Shown: positions 6,581 through 15,475, counted from the stretch's first letter. The stretch: DNA of 17,453 bases from JAYZDB01 sp036338025 (GCA_036338025.1 JAYZDB010000111.1:1-17453); one strand, 5' to 3'. Translations and numbers: made by a program. Notes: generated by a model from the sequence alone, not told the origin.

Positions 6581-8068
6581 ATGCACATTCTCTCCCTAGA
6601 CCAGGGCACTACCTCGAGCCGTGCAATCCTCTTCTCGCTGGACGGACGGGCACAGGTGAGTGCCCAGCGTGAGTTCGATCAGATCTTCCCGGCGCCCGGG
6701 CACGTGGAGCACGATCCCGAACAGATCTTCCAGACCCAACTCGGCACCGCACGCACCGTCCTACGCAAGCGGGGTGTCGACCGGAAGAGTGTTGCGGCAA
6801 TCGGAATCACCAACCAACGGGAAACTGTGCTGCTCTGGGACGCGACCACCGGTCAGCCGATCGACAACGCGATCGTCTGGCAAAGCCGGATCACCGCTCC
6901 GATTTGCGAGAAACTGCAGGCAGATGGCCTGGAGTCCATTGTTCGGCAGCGTACCGGGCTAAGGCTCGACCCCTATTTTTCAGGTACCAAGATCAAGTTC
7001 CTGTTGGATCGCCACCGCGGATCTCGTCGTCGAGCCCGTCGAGGAGAAATTCTATGTGGCACGATCGATTGCTACCTGCTGTGGCGGCTGACCGGAGGAC
7101 GGGTGCACGCCACCGACTACAGCAATGCCAGCCGCACCATGCTGTTCGACATCTTCGAACTTCAATGGGATGATGACCTCCTGTCCGCCATGGACATCCC
7201 ACGCCAAATGCTGCCGGAGGTGAAGGACTCCAGCGGAGTGTTCGGCGAAACGGACCGGCAGTTCTTCGGGAGATCGATCCCGGTCGCTGGCATTGCCGGT
7301 GATCAACAGGCCGCGACCTTCGGCCAGGCATGCTTTCGCAAGGGCATGGTCAAGAACACCTATGGGACCGGCTGCTTCCTGCTCATGAACACCGGCTCCG
7401 AGGCGGTGCTCTCCGAGCACGGTCTCCTGACAACGATTGGCTGGGGACGCAACGGCAAAATCACCTACTGCCTGGAGGGCTCGGTCTTCGTCGGTGGCGC
7501 CGCGGTTCAGTGGCTGCGAGACGGTCTGGGCTTGATTCGCAAATCCCAGGACATCGAAGCACTCGCTCGCACCGTTGAGGATGCCGGCGGCGTCTACTTC
7601 GTGCCAGCATTCGTCGGACTCGGTACGCCGCATTGGGATCCTTATGCCCGCGGCACCATTGTGGGACTCACCCGCGGCACCACCGCCGGGCACCTGGCCC
7701 GCGCGACTCTCGAATCGATGGCGTTCCAAAGCGCAGAGGTGCTCGACGCCATGCAGGCCGACGCCCAGATCAAGATCCCACGGATCCGCGTCGACGGCGG
7801 CGCCTCCAAGAACGACGACCTGATGCAATTTCAGGCCGACCTGCTCGGCGTGCCGGTCCAACGCCCCCGGGAGTCGGAGACCACGGCGCTGGGCGCAGCC
7901 TACCTGGCGGGCCTCGGCGTCGGATGCCTGAAGAGCCCGACAGCCGTGGCTGGCAACCAGGAAATCGACCAGACGTTTCGGTCCAACCTGCGCCCTGCTG
8001 CCCGTGCTCGTCGCCTGGCTGAATGGAGCAAGGCTGTCGGCCGGGCTCGCGACTGGGCGACGGACTAG
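6581..8068 (+). CDS. glpK: Glycerol kinase
   Basis: This enzyme phosphorylates glycerol with ATP to sn-glycerol 3-phosphate in the cytoplasm, feeding glycolysis or phospholipid synthesis. The 495-residue length matches the family. Visible FGGY-kinase landmarks are LDQGTTSSRA (6-15), the glycerol-binding region around ITNQRETVLLWD (76-87), FSGTK (133-137), GSRRRARRGE (147-156), NASRTMLF, AGDQQAATFG, NTYGTGCF, DGGASKND and TALGAAYLAGL. It resembles the E. coli enzyme closely in many of these stretches. The GGKGGTR loop, which in E. coli binds the inhibitor fructose 1,6-bisphosphate, is not visible (FFGRSIPVAG instead), so that control may be absent. ATG at 6581 starts six codons before the phosphate-binding motif. 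No glpF, glpD or glpR is in the window. Confidence 0.97.
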   Translation: MHILSLDQGTTSSRAILFSLDGRAQVSAQREFDQIFPAPGHVEHDPEQIFQTQLGTARTVLRKRGVDRKSVAAIGITNQRETVLLWDATTGQPIDNAIVWQSRITAPICEKLQADGLESIVRQRTGLRLDPYFSGTKIKFLLDRHRGSRRRARRGEILCGTIDCYLLWRLTGGRVHATDYSNASRTMLFDIFELQWDDDLLSAMDIPRQMLPEVKDSSGVFGETDRQFFGRSIPVAGIAGDQQAATFGQACFRKGMVKNTYGTGCFLLMNTGSEAVLSEHGLLTTIGWGRNGKITYCLEGSVFVGGAAVQWLRDGLGLIRKSQDIEALARTVEDAGGVYFVPAFVGLGTPHWDPYARGTIVGLTRGTTAGHLARATLESMAFQSAEVLDAMQADAQIKIPRIRVDGGASKNDDLMQFQADLLGVPVQRPRESETTALGAAYLAGLGVGCLKSPTAVAGNQEIDQTFRSNLRPAARARRLAEWSKAVGRARDWATD

Positions 8069-8505
8069 TCTTTGATCGCGAGCAGTTCGAGTTCGAACAC
8101 CAGATCCTTGCCGGCGAGCCGGTGGTTGGCATCGAGACTCACCGTGGACTCGTCCATTGCAACGATCGTGACCGGCACTGGTGGGTCGTCTTCACCACCT
8201 TGCATCATCAGGGTATCTCCGATCGAAGGTTCAAAATCCGGCGGCAACTCGGAACGGTTGGCGGCAAGCACCAACTCATCGCGCCGCGGCCCATAGGCCT
8301 GATCAACCGGGATCGTGACGGTCTTGCTCTCCCCCACGGTCATGCCAGTAATCGCGCTATCGAAGCCCGGGATCACGGTCCCGGACCCAAGGGCGAACTC
8401 TAGCGGATCACGGCCTTCTTGCCGAGACGTGTCGAAGACATCGCCGTCAGCAAGCTTGCCAGTGTAGTGAACTAAAACGGTATTACCTGACTCAGCTGCG
8501 CTCAT
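8065..8505 (-). CDS. FKBP-type peptidyl-prolyl isomerase (SlpA/SlyD class)
   Basis: This 146-residue protein should catalyse prolyl cis-trans isomerisation and act as a folding helper in the cytoplasm; there is no signal peptide. The FKBP fold motifs are VHYTGKLADGDVFDTS near the start and LGSGTVIPGFDSAITGMTVGE. The chaperone-like insert-in-flap region follows (about residues 70-120), and DANHRLAGKDLVFELELL, a hallmark of the SlyD/SlpA class, closes the protein. There is no His-rich metal-binding tail, and the length fits SlpA (FkpB) better than SlyD. ATG at 8505 was preferred to the adjacent GTG at 8508. The gene follows the glycosyltransferase gene after 51 bases and may be co-transcribed with it. 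Its stop overlaps that of glpK. Confidence 0.93.
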   Translation of the reverse strand: MSAAESGNTVLVHYTGKLADGDVFDTSRQEGRDPLEFALGSGTVIPGFDSAITGMTVGESKTVTIPVDQAYGPRRDELVLAANRSELPPDFEPSIGDTLMMQGGEDDPPVPVTIVAMDESTVSLDANHRLAGKDLVFELELLAIKD

Positions 8506-8556
8506 CACGGGGAGACTGGCACGCTAATCGTCATTCTACAAGTGGAAACTGCGAGG

Positions 8557-10071
8557 TCAGTGAGTCCGTTGCCAGAGACCAAAGCGACCGGACGTCTGCA
8601 CCTGGCGATACTCCTCCAACACCACCCTCATCTCGGGTGCCTGCACAAGGCGGACGGAGAACGGTTCGAGAACAGTCGGACAAAACTCCAATTGCCCCTT
8701 TCGCAAGTAGATGTACCTCGGTCGGCGACGACGGATGTCCTCGGTGATTTCGACAAGGAGTTGCTGCCACTGGCGCCCGTCTCGCAGGGCGACCGGCAGG
8801 GTCCAGAGATGCGCGTAGCGGGATGCAGATTGAATCCGATGATCTCCGAGCCACGCAAAAAACGGTGGCATCGCCGTATCAAGCACCATGACAGATTCGC
8901 CAGCGGTCAGCCCTTCGATCTCGCGCATGTCGTCGGGGATCCCGGTGAACTCGGGTTCCACGACCAAGCCCGTGGGATGCCGACGCAGCCAGTGTTCCCC
9001 GGCTGGCACGGCCGTGAACAAGACCAGCCCGACAAACCAGAGGGGCCGGAAGTTACGGCGCATCCGTTCATTGTTGACGACAACGCCACACAGCATCAGA
9101 CCCAAGGCGATATAGCCAAGACTCAGAGCCGGCAGGAAGTGGTAGCTCCAGCCCTTTTGCTGCCAGACCGCCGAAATACCCGCAGCTACACAAGCGAGCG
9201 TCCATACCAACAGTTCCCGACGCATCGATTTCACGAACAACAGCAGCAGGAGTGCAGCCCCGCAGACCCAGAACCAATGCACGCACCACGGCATCTTCAG
9301 GACCTCCACAAGCTCAATCTCCATCCCGTGGTTGGTCTCTCCGAGCCGCTCAAGAACCTTCATGAAGTCGCTAGTGAGCGGAGCGAACAAGAAATGCAGC
9401 ATGTAGATCACAAGCATCAGGAGCATCCCCCGGTCCTCAGGACGACCCAGCGTAAACAACTCCCTCGCATTCTGAACCACCCCGATCCGCGTAATGAACG
9501 GGACCAGGAGGAACCAAGGCTTGAGCGCGATCCCGACAGCAGCGAAGCACCCAAGACAGAAGGCTAGAACACCGCCAACCGGCGCGCCGTACTGACGCGC
9601 CATCACTACCATCAGCCACGGTACGACCGCGATCACCATCAGATGCTCGCGCTGCCCGAAGTCGTTCCCCGCACACACCGTGAGAACAACAGCGATCCCC
9701 GCGATCAGTTCATACTTCGATCGCGCGACAACCGGAACCTCCCGAATTACGCGGGCAATCGCAAAAAGGCTGACACAAATCCACAACACGACAAAGACAT
9801 CAAACGCTGGCACAAGTCCGATCGAGAACATCCTTGCGAGCAAGGTTGGCAATACTGAGAGATAGACAATGAGCGGCGGGTTGACCTCGACGAGATCCAC
9901 GTAGAGCGCATCCCCCGTCAGAAACCTGTCTGCCGCATACAAGTACCACCCACAGTCATGGTTGATGGTCCATGGTGGCGTCCCCACCAGCAGGAAGCAG
10001 CCCAGCAGTACCACCGCGAGTCCACAGGAACCGACCCAGTCGGCGGTGCCACTCGGACGAAATGTGTCCAC
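8557..10071 (-). CDS. Membrane glycosyltransferase, GT-C fold (GT39/PMT-like)
   Basis: This is a membrane protein of about 500 residues with roughly nine to ten hydrophobic segments and a soluble C-terminal part of about 130 residues. After the first helix it has NHDCGWYLYAADRFLTGDALYVDLVEVNPPL. The acidic residue in the first outer loop and the 'LYVDLVEVNPPL' pattern are typical of the glycosyltransferase 39 / ArnT-PMT superfamily, which transfers sugars from polyprenyl-phosphate donors at the outer face of the membrane. Donor and acceptor are unknown. The frame opens at a TTG at 10101, with GTGs at 10092, 10083 and 10071; the last has AGGA just upstream (GCAGGATAGC) and is chosen tentatively. 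It lies 123 bases after the parvulin fusion gene and 51 bases before the FKBP gene. Confidence 0.8.
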   Translation of the reverse strand: MDTFRPSGTADWVGSCGLAVVLLGCFLLVGTPPWTINHDCGWYLYAADRFLTGDALYVDLVEVNPPLIVYLSVLPTLLARMFSIGLVPAFDVFVVLWICVSLFAIARVIREVPVVARSKYELIAGIAVVLTVCAGNDFGQREHLMVIAVVPWLMVVMARQYGAPVGGVLAFCLGCFAAVGIALKPWFLLVPFITRIGVVQNARELFTLGRPEDRGMLLMLVIYMLHFLFAPLTSDFMKVLERLGETNHGMEIELVEVLKMPWCVHWFWVCGAALLLLLFVKSMRRELLVWTLACVAAGISAVWQQKGWSYHFLPALSLGYIALGLMLCGVVVNNERMRRNFRPLWFVGLVLFTAVPAGEHWLRRHPTGLVVEPEFTGIPDDMREIEGLTAGESVMVLDTAMPPFFAWLGDHRIQSASRYAHLWTLPVALRDGRQWQQLLVEITEDIRRRRPRYIYLRKGQLEFCPTVLEPFSVRLVQAPEMRVVLEEYRQVQTSGRFGLWQRTH

Positions 10072-10194
10072 GCTATCCTGCACCGGGTTCACCCAACCCA
10101 ACCACGCAGCAAGCCTGACAACGCCAAACCGCCGTGCCTTCGTTACACAACGGCGAGGCGTCGCGGGGCGCCACGATCACAAACAGCATCCGTA

Positions 10195-12048
10195 CTACTC
10201 AGTGCGCTTGATGACGTGGAAGCCAAACTCGGTCTCGACCACGCCGGACATTGCACCGATCTGCAGGCCGAATGCGGCCTCCGAGAAGGGCTTGGCCATG
10301 GACTCAAACTTGAACTTGCCGAGATCTCCGCCCTTCGACTTGGAAGAGCAGTCGGAGTTCGAATTTACGAGTTCTTCGAACTTGGAAGCATCCTTGACCA
10401 GTTGCATGTGGAGACTCTCAGCCAGCTTCCTGGCTTCTTCCTTGGTCCGGGTAGCGGTACTGCGTTCTGCCCCTTTGTACGCCACCAGAATGTGGCAGGC
10501 GCGCACCTCTTCAGGTAGTGCACCCTTGTCCTGCACAAGAGTCCGGAACCGCCGTGTCATGTTCTCGGTGCTGGCAACTTTGTAGACCCGCTCGGAGTGG
10601 CGCGAGTTGAACTTCTCGATCGCGGCCTTGGCCAACACAGCGGCGTTTGCATCCTTGCCGTCACCGACATAAGTCGCGCTGGCCTTCACCCACTGGCCAC
10701 CCTCGGTGCCCACATCAGATTTGAACTCGTAGCAGGCACCGTCCCGTAGCGTCATCTTGTAGTGGGCATTGAAACCGAGTTCGCGAACTTCCTCAGCCTT
10801 GGGAGGCTTGTGGGACTCCCACCTCAGGGTCTTGGCAGCAGTGAATACCAACTGATATTCGGAACCCCGGATCTTCTTTGTCTCGGGAATGCCGACCAGG
10901 CTGACCTCACCCTCCTTAGGGCTCTGAACCACGTACGACTTGCCCTGCACCGGGGTGACCTCGACAGTCTGAATCGCCGACTCCTGGATCTTGAGGAAGT
11001 CCTTGTCCTCTTCGATCATGTCGGCAAAGGCCTTGGTCATGTTCTCCGCAATCCAACCGTCAAACTCATACACCCAACTCCGGTTTCGATTGTTGAAGGC
11101 CTTGATCTTCTTGGAGGCCTGCAGGATCGCCTCGTTCAGCTTTTGGACCTTGGGATCTTCCTTGCCCTTGGCCACCTGTTCCTGACTCAAGGACTCTGGG
11201 CCGGTGTACTCCGCCGAAGCCTTGGCGTACCACTTGTCCTTCTTCTTGGCCAACTTGTAGGTGTACAACTCACCTGAATCGAGCGAACACTTGTAGGTGA
11301 ACTTGAAGTTCATCTGCTTGGCGTCTGCCTCGGACATGAAATCCAAAAACGAGAGCTGGCAGAGCATGTGCAGAACCCGGTCCGGCACGCCCACTTGCTC
11401 CATCATGCCTTCGGGAATTCCCGCGAGAACGATTTTGTCATCCTTGGTCTTGCTGATGATGATCGGCTGACCATTGCCCACCATCTCAACCTTCTGAACA
11501 CGCTCACGATCCAGGTTGCTGAGCGAGCGGTCGACGTATTCGAGGGTATCCGACGATACCTGCAAGACCTCCTCCGACAGGTAGACCTTGCTTTCGCCGA
11601 GCCTGCGAACAAATTCGCCTTTGTCTGATTTCTTGCCCACGATGAAGGCGGCCAGGTCTTTATCACCAGACCTGAACTTCACGACAACGGATTCTGCGTT
11701 GCCTTCATCAACCCCAAGCTCAACGTGGGTATCAGCGGCATCGGAGATTTCCCGCACGCACTTCACCTTCAGGCACATGTCGATCAGGTTGTTGATACGA
11801 CCACCGTCAGCGGGATAGCTGCTTCGGTTCTCCACGACAAAGCGATTGCCTTGCTTTTGTGCCACAACCTTCTCGTCGCCCTTCTGGACTTCGACCCTGT
11901 CAAGCTTGTCTATGTCGAGATAGCCGATCAGATCCTGGCCCCGAACAAAGCCGGCGACGATCATCTCCTTCTTTCCGGACATGAGGATCGACACCACCAC
12001 CAAGGCGATAGTGACGATGACCAAGGTGTTGAATTTCTTGTTACTCAT
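10195..12048 (-). CDS. DUF4340-like membrane-anchored protein fused to C-terminal Pin1-like parvulin
   Basis: The 617-residue product starts at an ATG overlapping the upstream gldG-type stop (ATGA), with a GGGAGGAC Shine-Dalgarno. Residues 8-24 form one transmembrane anchor (TLVIVTIALVVVSILMS), so most of the protein should be outside the cytoplasm. Residues 40-510 look like DUF4340, a family often encoded next to GldF/GldG-type transporters, and contain two related units (183-346 and 357-507). Residues 514-617 are a parvulin prolyl-isomerase domain: VRACHILV (His 519), TRTKEEA, SDCSS with the active-site Cys, KGGDLGKF, MAKPFSEAAF and FGFHVIKRTE. The C-terminal end is strikingly like human Pin1, but the phosphate-binding Arg loop is shortened. 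Joining a transporter accessory protein to a folding catalyst suggests the complex handles exported protein. That role is inference. Confidence 0.88.
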   Translation of the reverse strand: MSNKKFNTLVIVTIALVVVSILMSGKKEMIVAGFVRGQDLIGYLDIDKLDRVEVQKGDEKVVAQKQGNRFVVENRSSYPADGGRINNLIDMCLKVKCVREISDAADTHVELGVDEGNAESVVVKFRSGDKDLAAFIVGKKSDKGEFVRRLGESKVYLSEEVLQVSSDTLEYVDRSLSNLDRERVQKVEMVGNGQPIIISKTKDDKIVLAGIPEGMMEQVGVPDRVLHMLCQLSFLDFMSEADAKQMNFKFTYKCSLDSGELYTYKLAKKKDKWYAKASAEYTGPESLSQEQVAKGKEDPKVQKLNEAILQASKKIKAFNNRNRSWVYEFDGWIAENMTKAFADMIEEDKDFLKIQESAIQTVEVTPVQGKSYVVQSPKEGEVSLVGIPETKKIRGSEYQLVFTAAKTLRWESHKPPKAEEVRELGFNAHYKMTLRDGACYEFKSDVGTEGGQWVKASATYVGDGKDANAAVLAKAAIEKFNSRHSERVYKVASTENMTRRFRTLVQDKGALPEEVRACHILVAYKGAERSTATRTKEEARKLAESLHMQLVKDASKFEELVNSNSDCSSKSKGGDLGKFKFESMAKPFSEAAFGLQIGAMSGVVETEFGFHVIKRTE

Positions 12049-14015
12049 GCCATGTCCTCCCGCATCTTCTGACTGCGCTTGGTGATACTCACAATCCACA
12101 GGATCAAGCCAATCAGGGCCACCAGCAACGGCATGCCCAGGGTGTTGATGAATTCTGCCGATGCCTTGACGCTATCGACACTCTCACGAGCCTCGCGCTG
12201 AACCTCACGCAACTCGCGTTGCTTCTGGTTCACCTTCTTCTGGGCTTCGCGTTGCTTCTTATACATCTCGCTCTGCATGACACCCTTGTTCTTCTGGGTG
12301 GCTGCATTGTTGAGATTATTGAGTTCGGTCTGGAACTTCTGGATCTCAGCGTTGATCGAAGTCGCCTTTTCCTGGGTGGCATTGGCCGCCTCTCGCTCGA
12401 TCTTCTTGATGTAGGTGAATTCACGTCGGGCAGAACCGCGTGAGCGGATGCCCATCAGGTCACCGGAACCACCGAGGAAATCGAGCGCATTGAGCAGGAA
12501 GGTCTTGTTCGTGAACTGGCTGCCAAAAAACGTGTTGGGAGCCTGCACGAAGTTATTGCCAATGAAATCGACGTCCGCGATGAAGACCACCGCGTTGCTC
12601 TCGGTGGCTTCCTTGATGTGGGCCGGCTGATCTTCCTTGTCACCTGCTCCGCCTGGAAGTCCATCGGGAAAGGCCGACTTGAACTTGCCAGTCGCCACGA
12701 CCGCACAAGTCAGACGTTTGCCGGACACCACAAAACCATCCGGATTGCCAGCTCCCGAAGCCGCCCAGAGTCTGCCGGGATCCTGTTGCGACATCATGGC
12801 TATCATCCCGTCGTACTTGCGTAGACCACCTGTCTCCGAAGTCTGCAGTAGCGGAACCACATCGACGCCTTCCATATCCGGGAGTGTCTCGATGGAGCCA
12901 GCGGACAAGATCAACATCTGGCTGGTCTCCTGGGCGGAGAGCGGCTCAGTGATGACGCTCTTGCTGCTGAAACTCTTGGCTCCCTGCTTGAAGTGCAAAC
13001 CCTGCAACAGCGGGATCCGACCCTGGGCCAGGAATGCGATCTTGCGGTCACCAACGATCTTTCCGGTGACCATCCGCACCCCCCACTGGGCGCACACCCG
13101 GTTGATGTCACTCGACCTGGGATGACTCATCCCCGCGTACGGATTGCGTGGGTTTGGCGGCGGCTGATCCAAGCCACAGTAAGGATCCGCGAGCACGATG
13201 AGGTTGCCACCACGCAGGACGAACTGGTCAACAGCATAGAGCGTCTTGTCCTCGAACCCCTTCGGGTGGACTAACATCAGCGTGTCAATGTCAGCAGGAA
13301 TCGCGGTGACCGTGGCATCGACGGTCGAAACCTCAAAGTCAGATTCGAGCCACTGGACGATGTTCCACGGCTGACCCTGGCCCGCTGGCATTCCCTGGGC
13401 CTGCCGGAGACGCCGCATCTCCGGAGACATCCCATCGCCAGCAATCGGCAAGGAACTCATGATGCCGAGCTTGTTCTTCGATGGGCGTACAACACGCTCG
13501 ATCATCTTGGTGATCTTGTACTCGAAGAGATTCTCCTCCCCTGCGTTGATGAAGGGCATGACCTCCTTGGCGCCGGTGTCCGAAGTGATCGCCAGGCCGA
13601 AGAAGAACAACTGATCTCCTGGCAGATCGAAGGATCGGATTCCGAGGTCGAGCGCATCGTCGGCTTCGTTGGTAAACGGCTTGGGGTCGACTTCGTGAAC
13701 TTCAATCTTGCCGGCACCGAGGCGCTCGTAGGCTGCCAGGATGTCGCGCGTGTAGAAGTAGGCCCTATTGAACCGCAACAACTGGCCGGTCTTGACCTTG
13801 CTGACCGCGGTCTTCGAGTAGTAGAGAATCGCCTTCAGCGGGCGGTTCACCTTCGCCAAGACCTTCTCGGTCCCCGCCGTGAGGGAGTAGCGATTGTTGT
13901 CGGTAAAATCCATCCAGTCCATCGAACGGGTCGCCCGAATGAAAATGAATGCCGTGCACAAGGTGCACACGATGATCAGTAGAGATCCGATGATAGATCG
14001 TTGTTTGCTCGACAT
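12045..14015 (-). CDS. GldG-like ABC transporter auxiliary protein
   Basis: This 656-residue protein matches the GldG / ABC_transp_aux type: an N-terminal helix (residues 7-27), a large extracytoplasmic region, and a C-terminal helix (about 626-644) before a short basic tail. The stretch TDNNRYSLTAGTEKVLAKVNRPLKAILYYS after the first helix is typical of the family's start, and FVLRGGNLIVLADPYCG lies in the middle domain. About residues 550-615 are a Gln/Glu/Lys-rich coiled coil (for example EIQKFQTELNNLNNAA) leading to the last helix. ATG at 14015 has GGAGA upstream. It follows the permease gene after 9 bases and overlaps the next gene by 4, so it belongs to one operon. In Bacteroidetes GldA-F-G support gliding; here the exported substrate is unknown. 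Confidence 0.9.
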   Translation of the reverse strand: MSSKQRSIIGSLLIIVCTLCTAFIFIRATRSMDWMDFTDNNRYSLTAGTEKVLAKVNRPLKAILYYSKTAVSKVKTGQLLRFNRAYFYTRDILAAYERLGAGKIEVHEVDPKPFTNEADDALDLGIRSFDLPGDQLFFFGLAITSDTGAKEVMPFINAGEENLFEYKITKMIERVVRPSKNKLGIMSSLPIAGDGMSPEMRRLRQAQGMPAGQGQPWNIVQWLESDFEVSTVDATVTAIPADIDTLMLVHPKGFEDKTLYAVDQFVLRGGNLIVLADPYCGLDQPPPNPRNPYAGMSHPRSSDINRVCAQWGVRMVTGKIVGDRKIAFLAQGRIPLLQGLHFKQGAKSFSSKSVITEPLSAQETSQMLILSAGSIETLPDMEGVDVVPLLQTSETGGLRKYDGMIAMMSQQDPGRLWAASGAGNPDGFVVSGKRLTCAVVATGKFKSAFPDGLPGGAGDKEDQPAHIKEATESNAVVFIADVDFIGNNFVQAPNTFFGSQFTNKTFLLNALDFLGGSGDLMGIRSRGSARREFTYIKKIEREAANATQEKATSINAEIQKFQTELNNLNNAATQKNKGVMQSEMYKKQREAQKKVNQKQRELREVQREARESVDSVKASAEFINTLGMPLLVALIGLILWIVSITKRSQKMREDMA

Positions 14016-14024
14016 GATTTTCTC

Positions 14025-14756
14025 CTATGCCGCCTTCCGCTCATCGAGCATGACAGACGAAGCGAACAGGAACCCAACGGTAAGGGCCAACATGAACAGC
14101 AGGGACTGCACCTCAATCATGCCCCGCTGCATCTTGTCGAACTGGGTCGACGCACTCAGTGATTCAAACATCTCACTGACGAAGGCCGGGAAGTTGGCAT
14201 CAAGGAACCCCAAAATGAACGGCTGGCCCAGCAACAAGAACGCCACGCAGGCGATCAGTCCGAGGACAAAGCTGATCACCTGGCTCTTCGTGATCACGGA
14301 GAAGAAGCCACTGATCGCCAGATAGGCGCCTCCCAACAGGAATGCGCCGAAATAGCCAGTGAACACCGGCCCAAACTCAGGCCTCCCCAGCACCAGCAAG
14401 GTGAAGTAGATCGGCAAGGTCATCAGGAGGCTGATGAACAGGAAAACCCAGGCGGCGAGGAACTTCCCGACCACTGCCTGGCCAGTCGTAATAGGCAACG
14501 ACAGCAACATCTCGATGGTTCCCGTACGGCGTTCCTCTGACCACATCCGCATTGCGATCAAGGGCGCGAACACCGCGAACAGAGCGGGGATGTTGGCGAA
14601 AAATGGTGTCATGCTCGCTTCGCCCCGCAGGAAGAAGTCACCCATGAACATCCAAAGAGAACTCGCCATCAAAAAGATCGCGAGGAACACGTAGGCGAGC
14701 GGCGTACCGAAGTAGCTCTTGAACTCACGCTTGAACACAGCAAGTACAACGCTCAT
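14025..14756 (-). CDS. ABC transporter permease, GldF-like (ABC-2 type)
   Basis: This 243-residue membrane protein with six predicted helices forms the channel of an ABC-2 type exporter in the cytoplasmic membrane. It starts MSVVLAVFKREFKSYFGTPL, the usual amphipathic N-terminus, and has the family hallmark APLIAMRMWSEERRTGTIEMLLSLPIT at about residues 63-90. Length matches GldF (about 240 residues). Its ATG at 14756 overlaps the TGA of the ATPase gene by four bases, so translation is coupled. It probably works as a dimer with the ATPase. A substrate cannot be read from the sequence. Confidence 0.92.
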   Translation of the reverse strand: MSVVLAVFKREFKSYFGTPLAYVFLAIFLMASSLWMFMGDFFLRGEASMTPFFANIPALFAVFAPLIAMRMWSEERRTGTIEMLLSLPITTGQAVVGKFLAAWVFLFISLLMTLPIYFTLLVLGRPEFGPVFTGYFGAFLLGGAYLAISGFFSVITKSQVISFVLGLIACVAFLLLGQPFILGFLDANFPAFVSEMFESLSASTQFDKMQRGMIEVQSLLFMLALTVGFLFASSVMLDERKAA

Positions 14757-15475
14757 GCGACACCCTCCTTGGTCGTGATCTCCCGGAAGTACGCGTCCAT
14801 CTTACCGCCACCGCGCTCGCTCAACTCTGCCGGTGTGCCATCCGCCAGCACCTTGCCACGCGCGATGATGATCGCGCGTGAGCAGATCGCGGTGACTTCT
14901 TCAAGAATATGTGTGGAGATGATGATGCACTTGTCCTGCCCCATCGATGCAAGCATCTCGCGGACATCGTGTTTCTGGTTCGGGTCCAAGCCATCGGTCG
15001 GCTCATCGAGCACCAGGATATCCGGATCGTGCAGAAACGCCTGGGCCAGACCCACGCGACGCTTGTAGCCCTTCGACAAGGTAGCAATCACCTGGTGGTA
15101 GACATTGCTGATCGAACACTGCTGCACCACCCGTTCGATCGCGGCGTTGGCGACTCCACCGTGCAGCCTGCGCATGTCACACATGAACCGCAAGAACGCC
15201 TCGACACTCATCTCATCGTAGAGTGGAGAGTTCTCCGGGACGTAGCCGATCCGAGATCGGACCGCCACCGGGTCATCGAGGATGTCGTAACCCGCCAAGC
15301 TCGCTGTCCCGCTGTCGGGGCGCAAGAAGCAGGTCAGCATCTTCATGGTCGTGGACTTGCCCGCACCGTTAGGTCCGAGGAAGCCGAGGACCTCGCCTTT
15401 CTCAACTTGGAAGGAAATGCCATCGACGGCCCGGATGGCGCCGAATCGTTTGGCCAGATTGTCTACTTTGATCAT
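14753..15475 (-). CDS. ABC transporter ATP-binding protein, GldA-like
   Basis: This 240-residue ATPase powers the transporter encoded by the next two genes. Walker A is GPNGAGKST at residues 34-42. The Q-loop position reads GYVPENSPLYDEMS, a Glu-containing variant usual in this branch. The signature is LSKGYKRRVGLAQAF, typical of GldA-like proteins, followed by Walker B ILVLDEPTDGLDPNQ and the switch His in ISTHILEEV. ATG at 15475 was chosen because MIKVDNLAKRFG is the normal family start; the open frame upstream to 15592 encodes unrelated sequence. No strong Shine-Dalgarno is visible. It is the first gene of the Gld-type operon, so a promoter should lie in 15476-15709. Confidence 0.94.
   Translation of the reverse strand: MIKVDNLAKRFGAIRAVDGISFQVEKGEVLGFLGPNGAGKSTTMKMLTCFLRPDSGTASLAGYDILDDPVAVRSRIGYVPENSPLYDEMSVEAFLRFMCDMRRLHGGVANAAIERVVQQCSISNVYHQVIATLSKGYKRRVGLAQAFLHDPDILVLDEPTDGLDPNQKHDVREMLASMGQDKCIIISTHILEEVTAICSRAIIIARGKVLADGTPAELSERGGGKMDAYFREITTKEGVA

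Noticed and set aside
7010..7060. Arg-rich stretch in glpK suspected of being a compensated frameshift
   Set aside because: The segment GSRRRARRGE corresponds closely to GSRERARRGE in the E. coli enzyme, so it is native sequence.
8542..9567. Plus-strand open frame of 341 codons
   Set aside because: It is antisense to the GT-C membrane protein. The translation is rich in His, Gln, Arg and Pro, as expected from the complement of hydrophobic codons.
10130..10155. Possible terminator between the parvulin fusion gene and the glycosyltransferase gene
   Set aside because: CGCCGT and ACGGCG can pair, but the loop is 14 bases and only GTTTGG follows on the minus strand. This is too weak to call.
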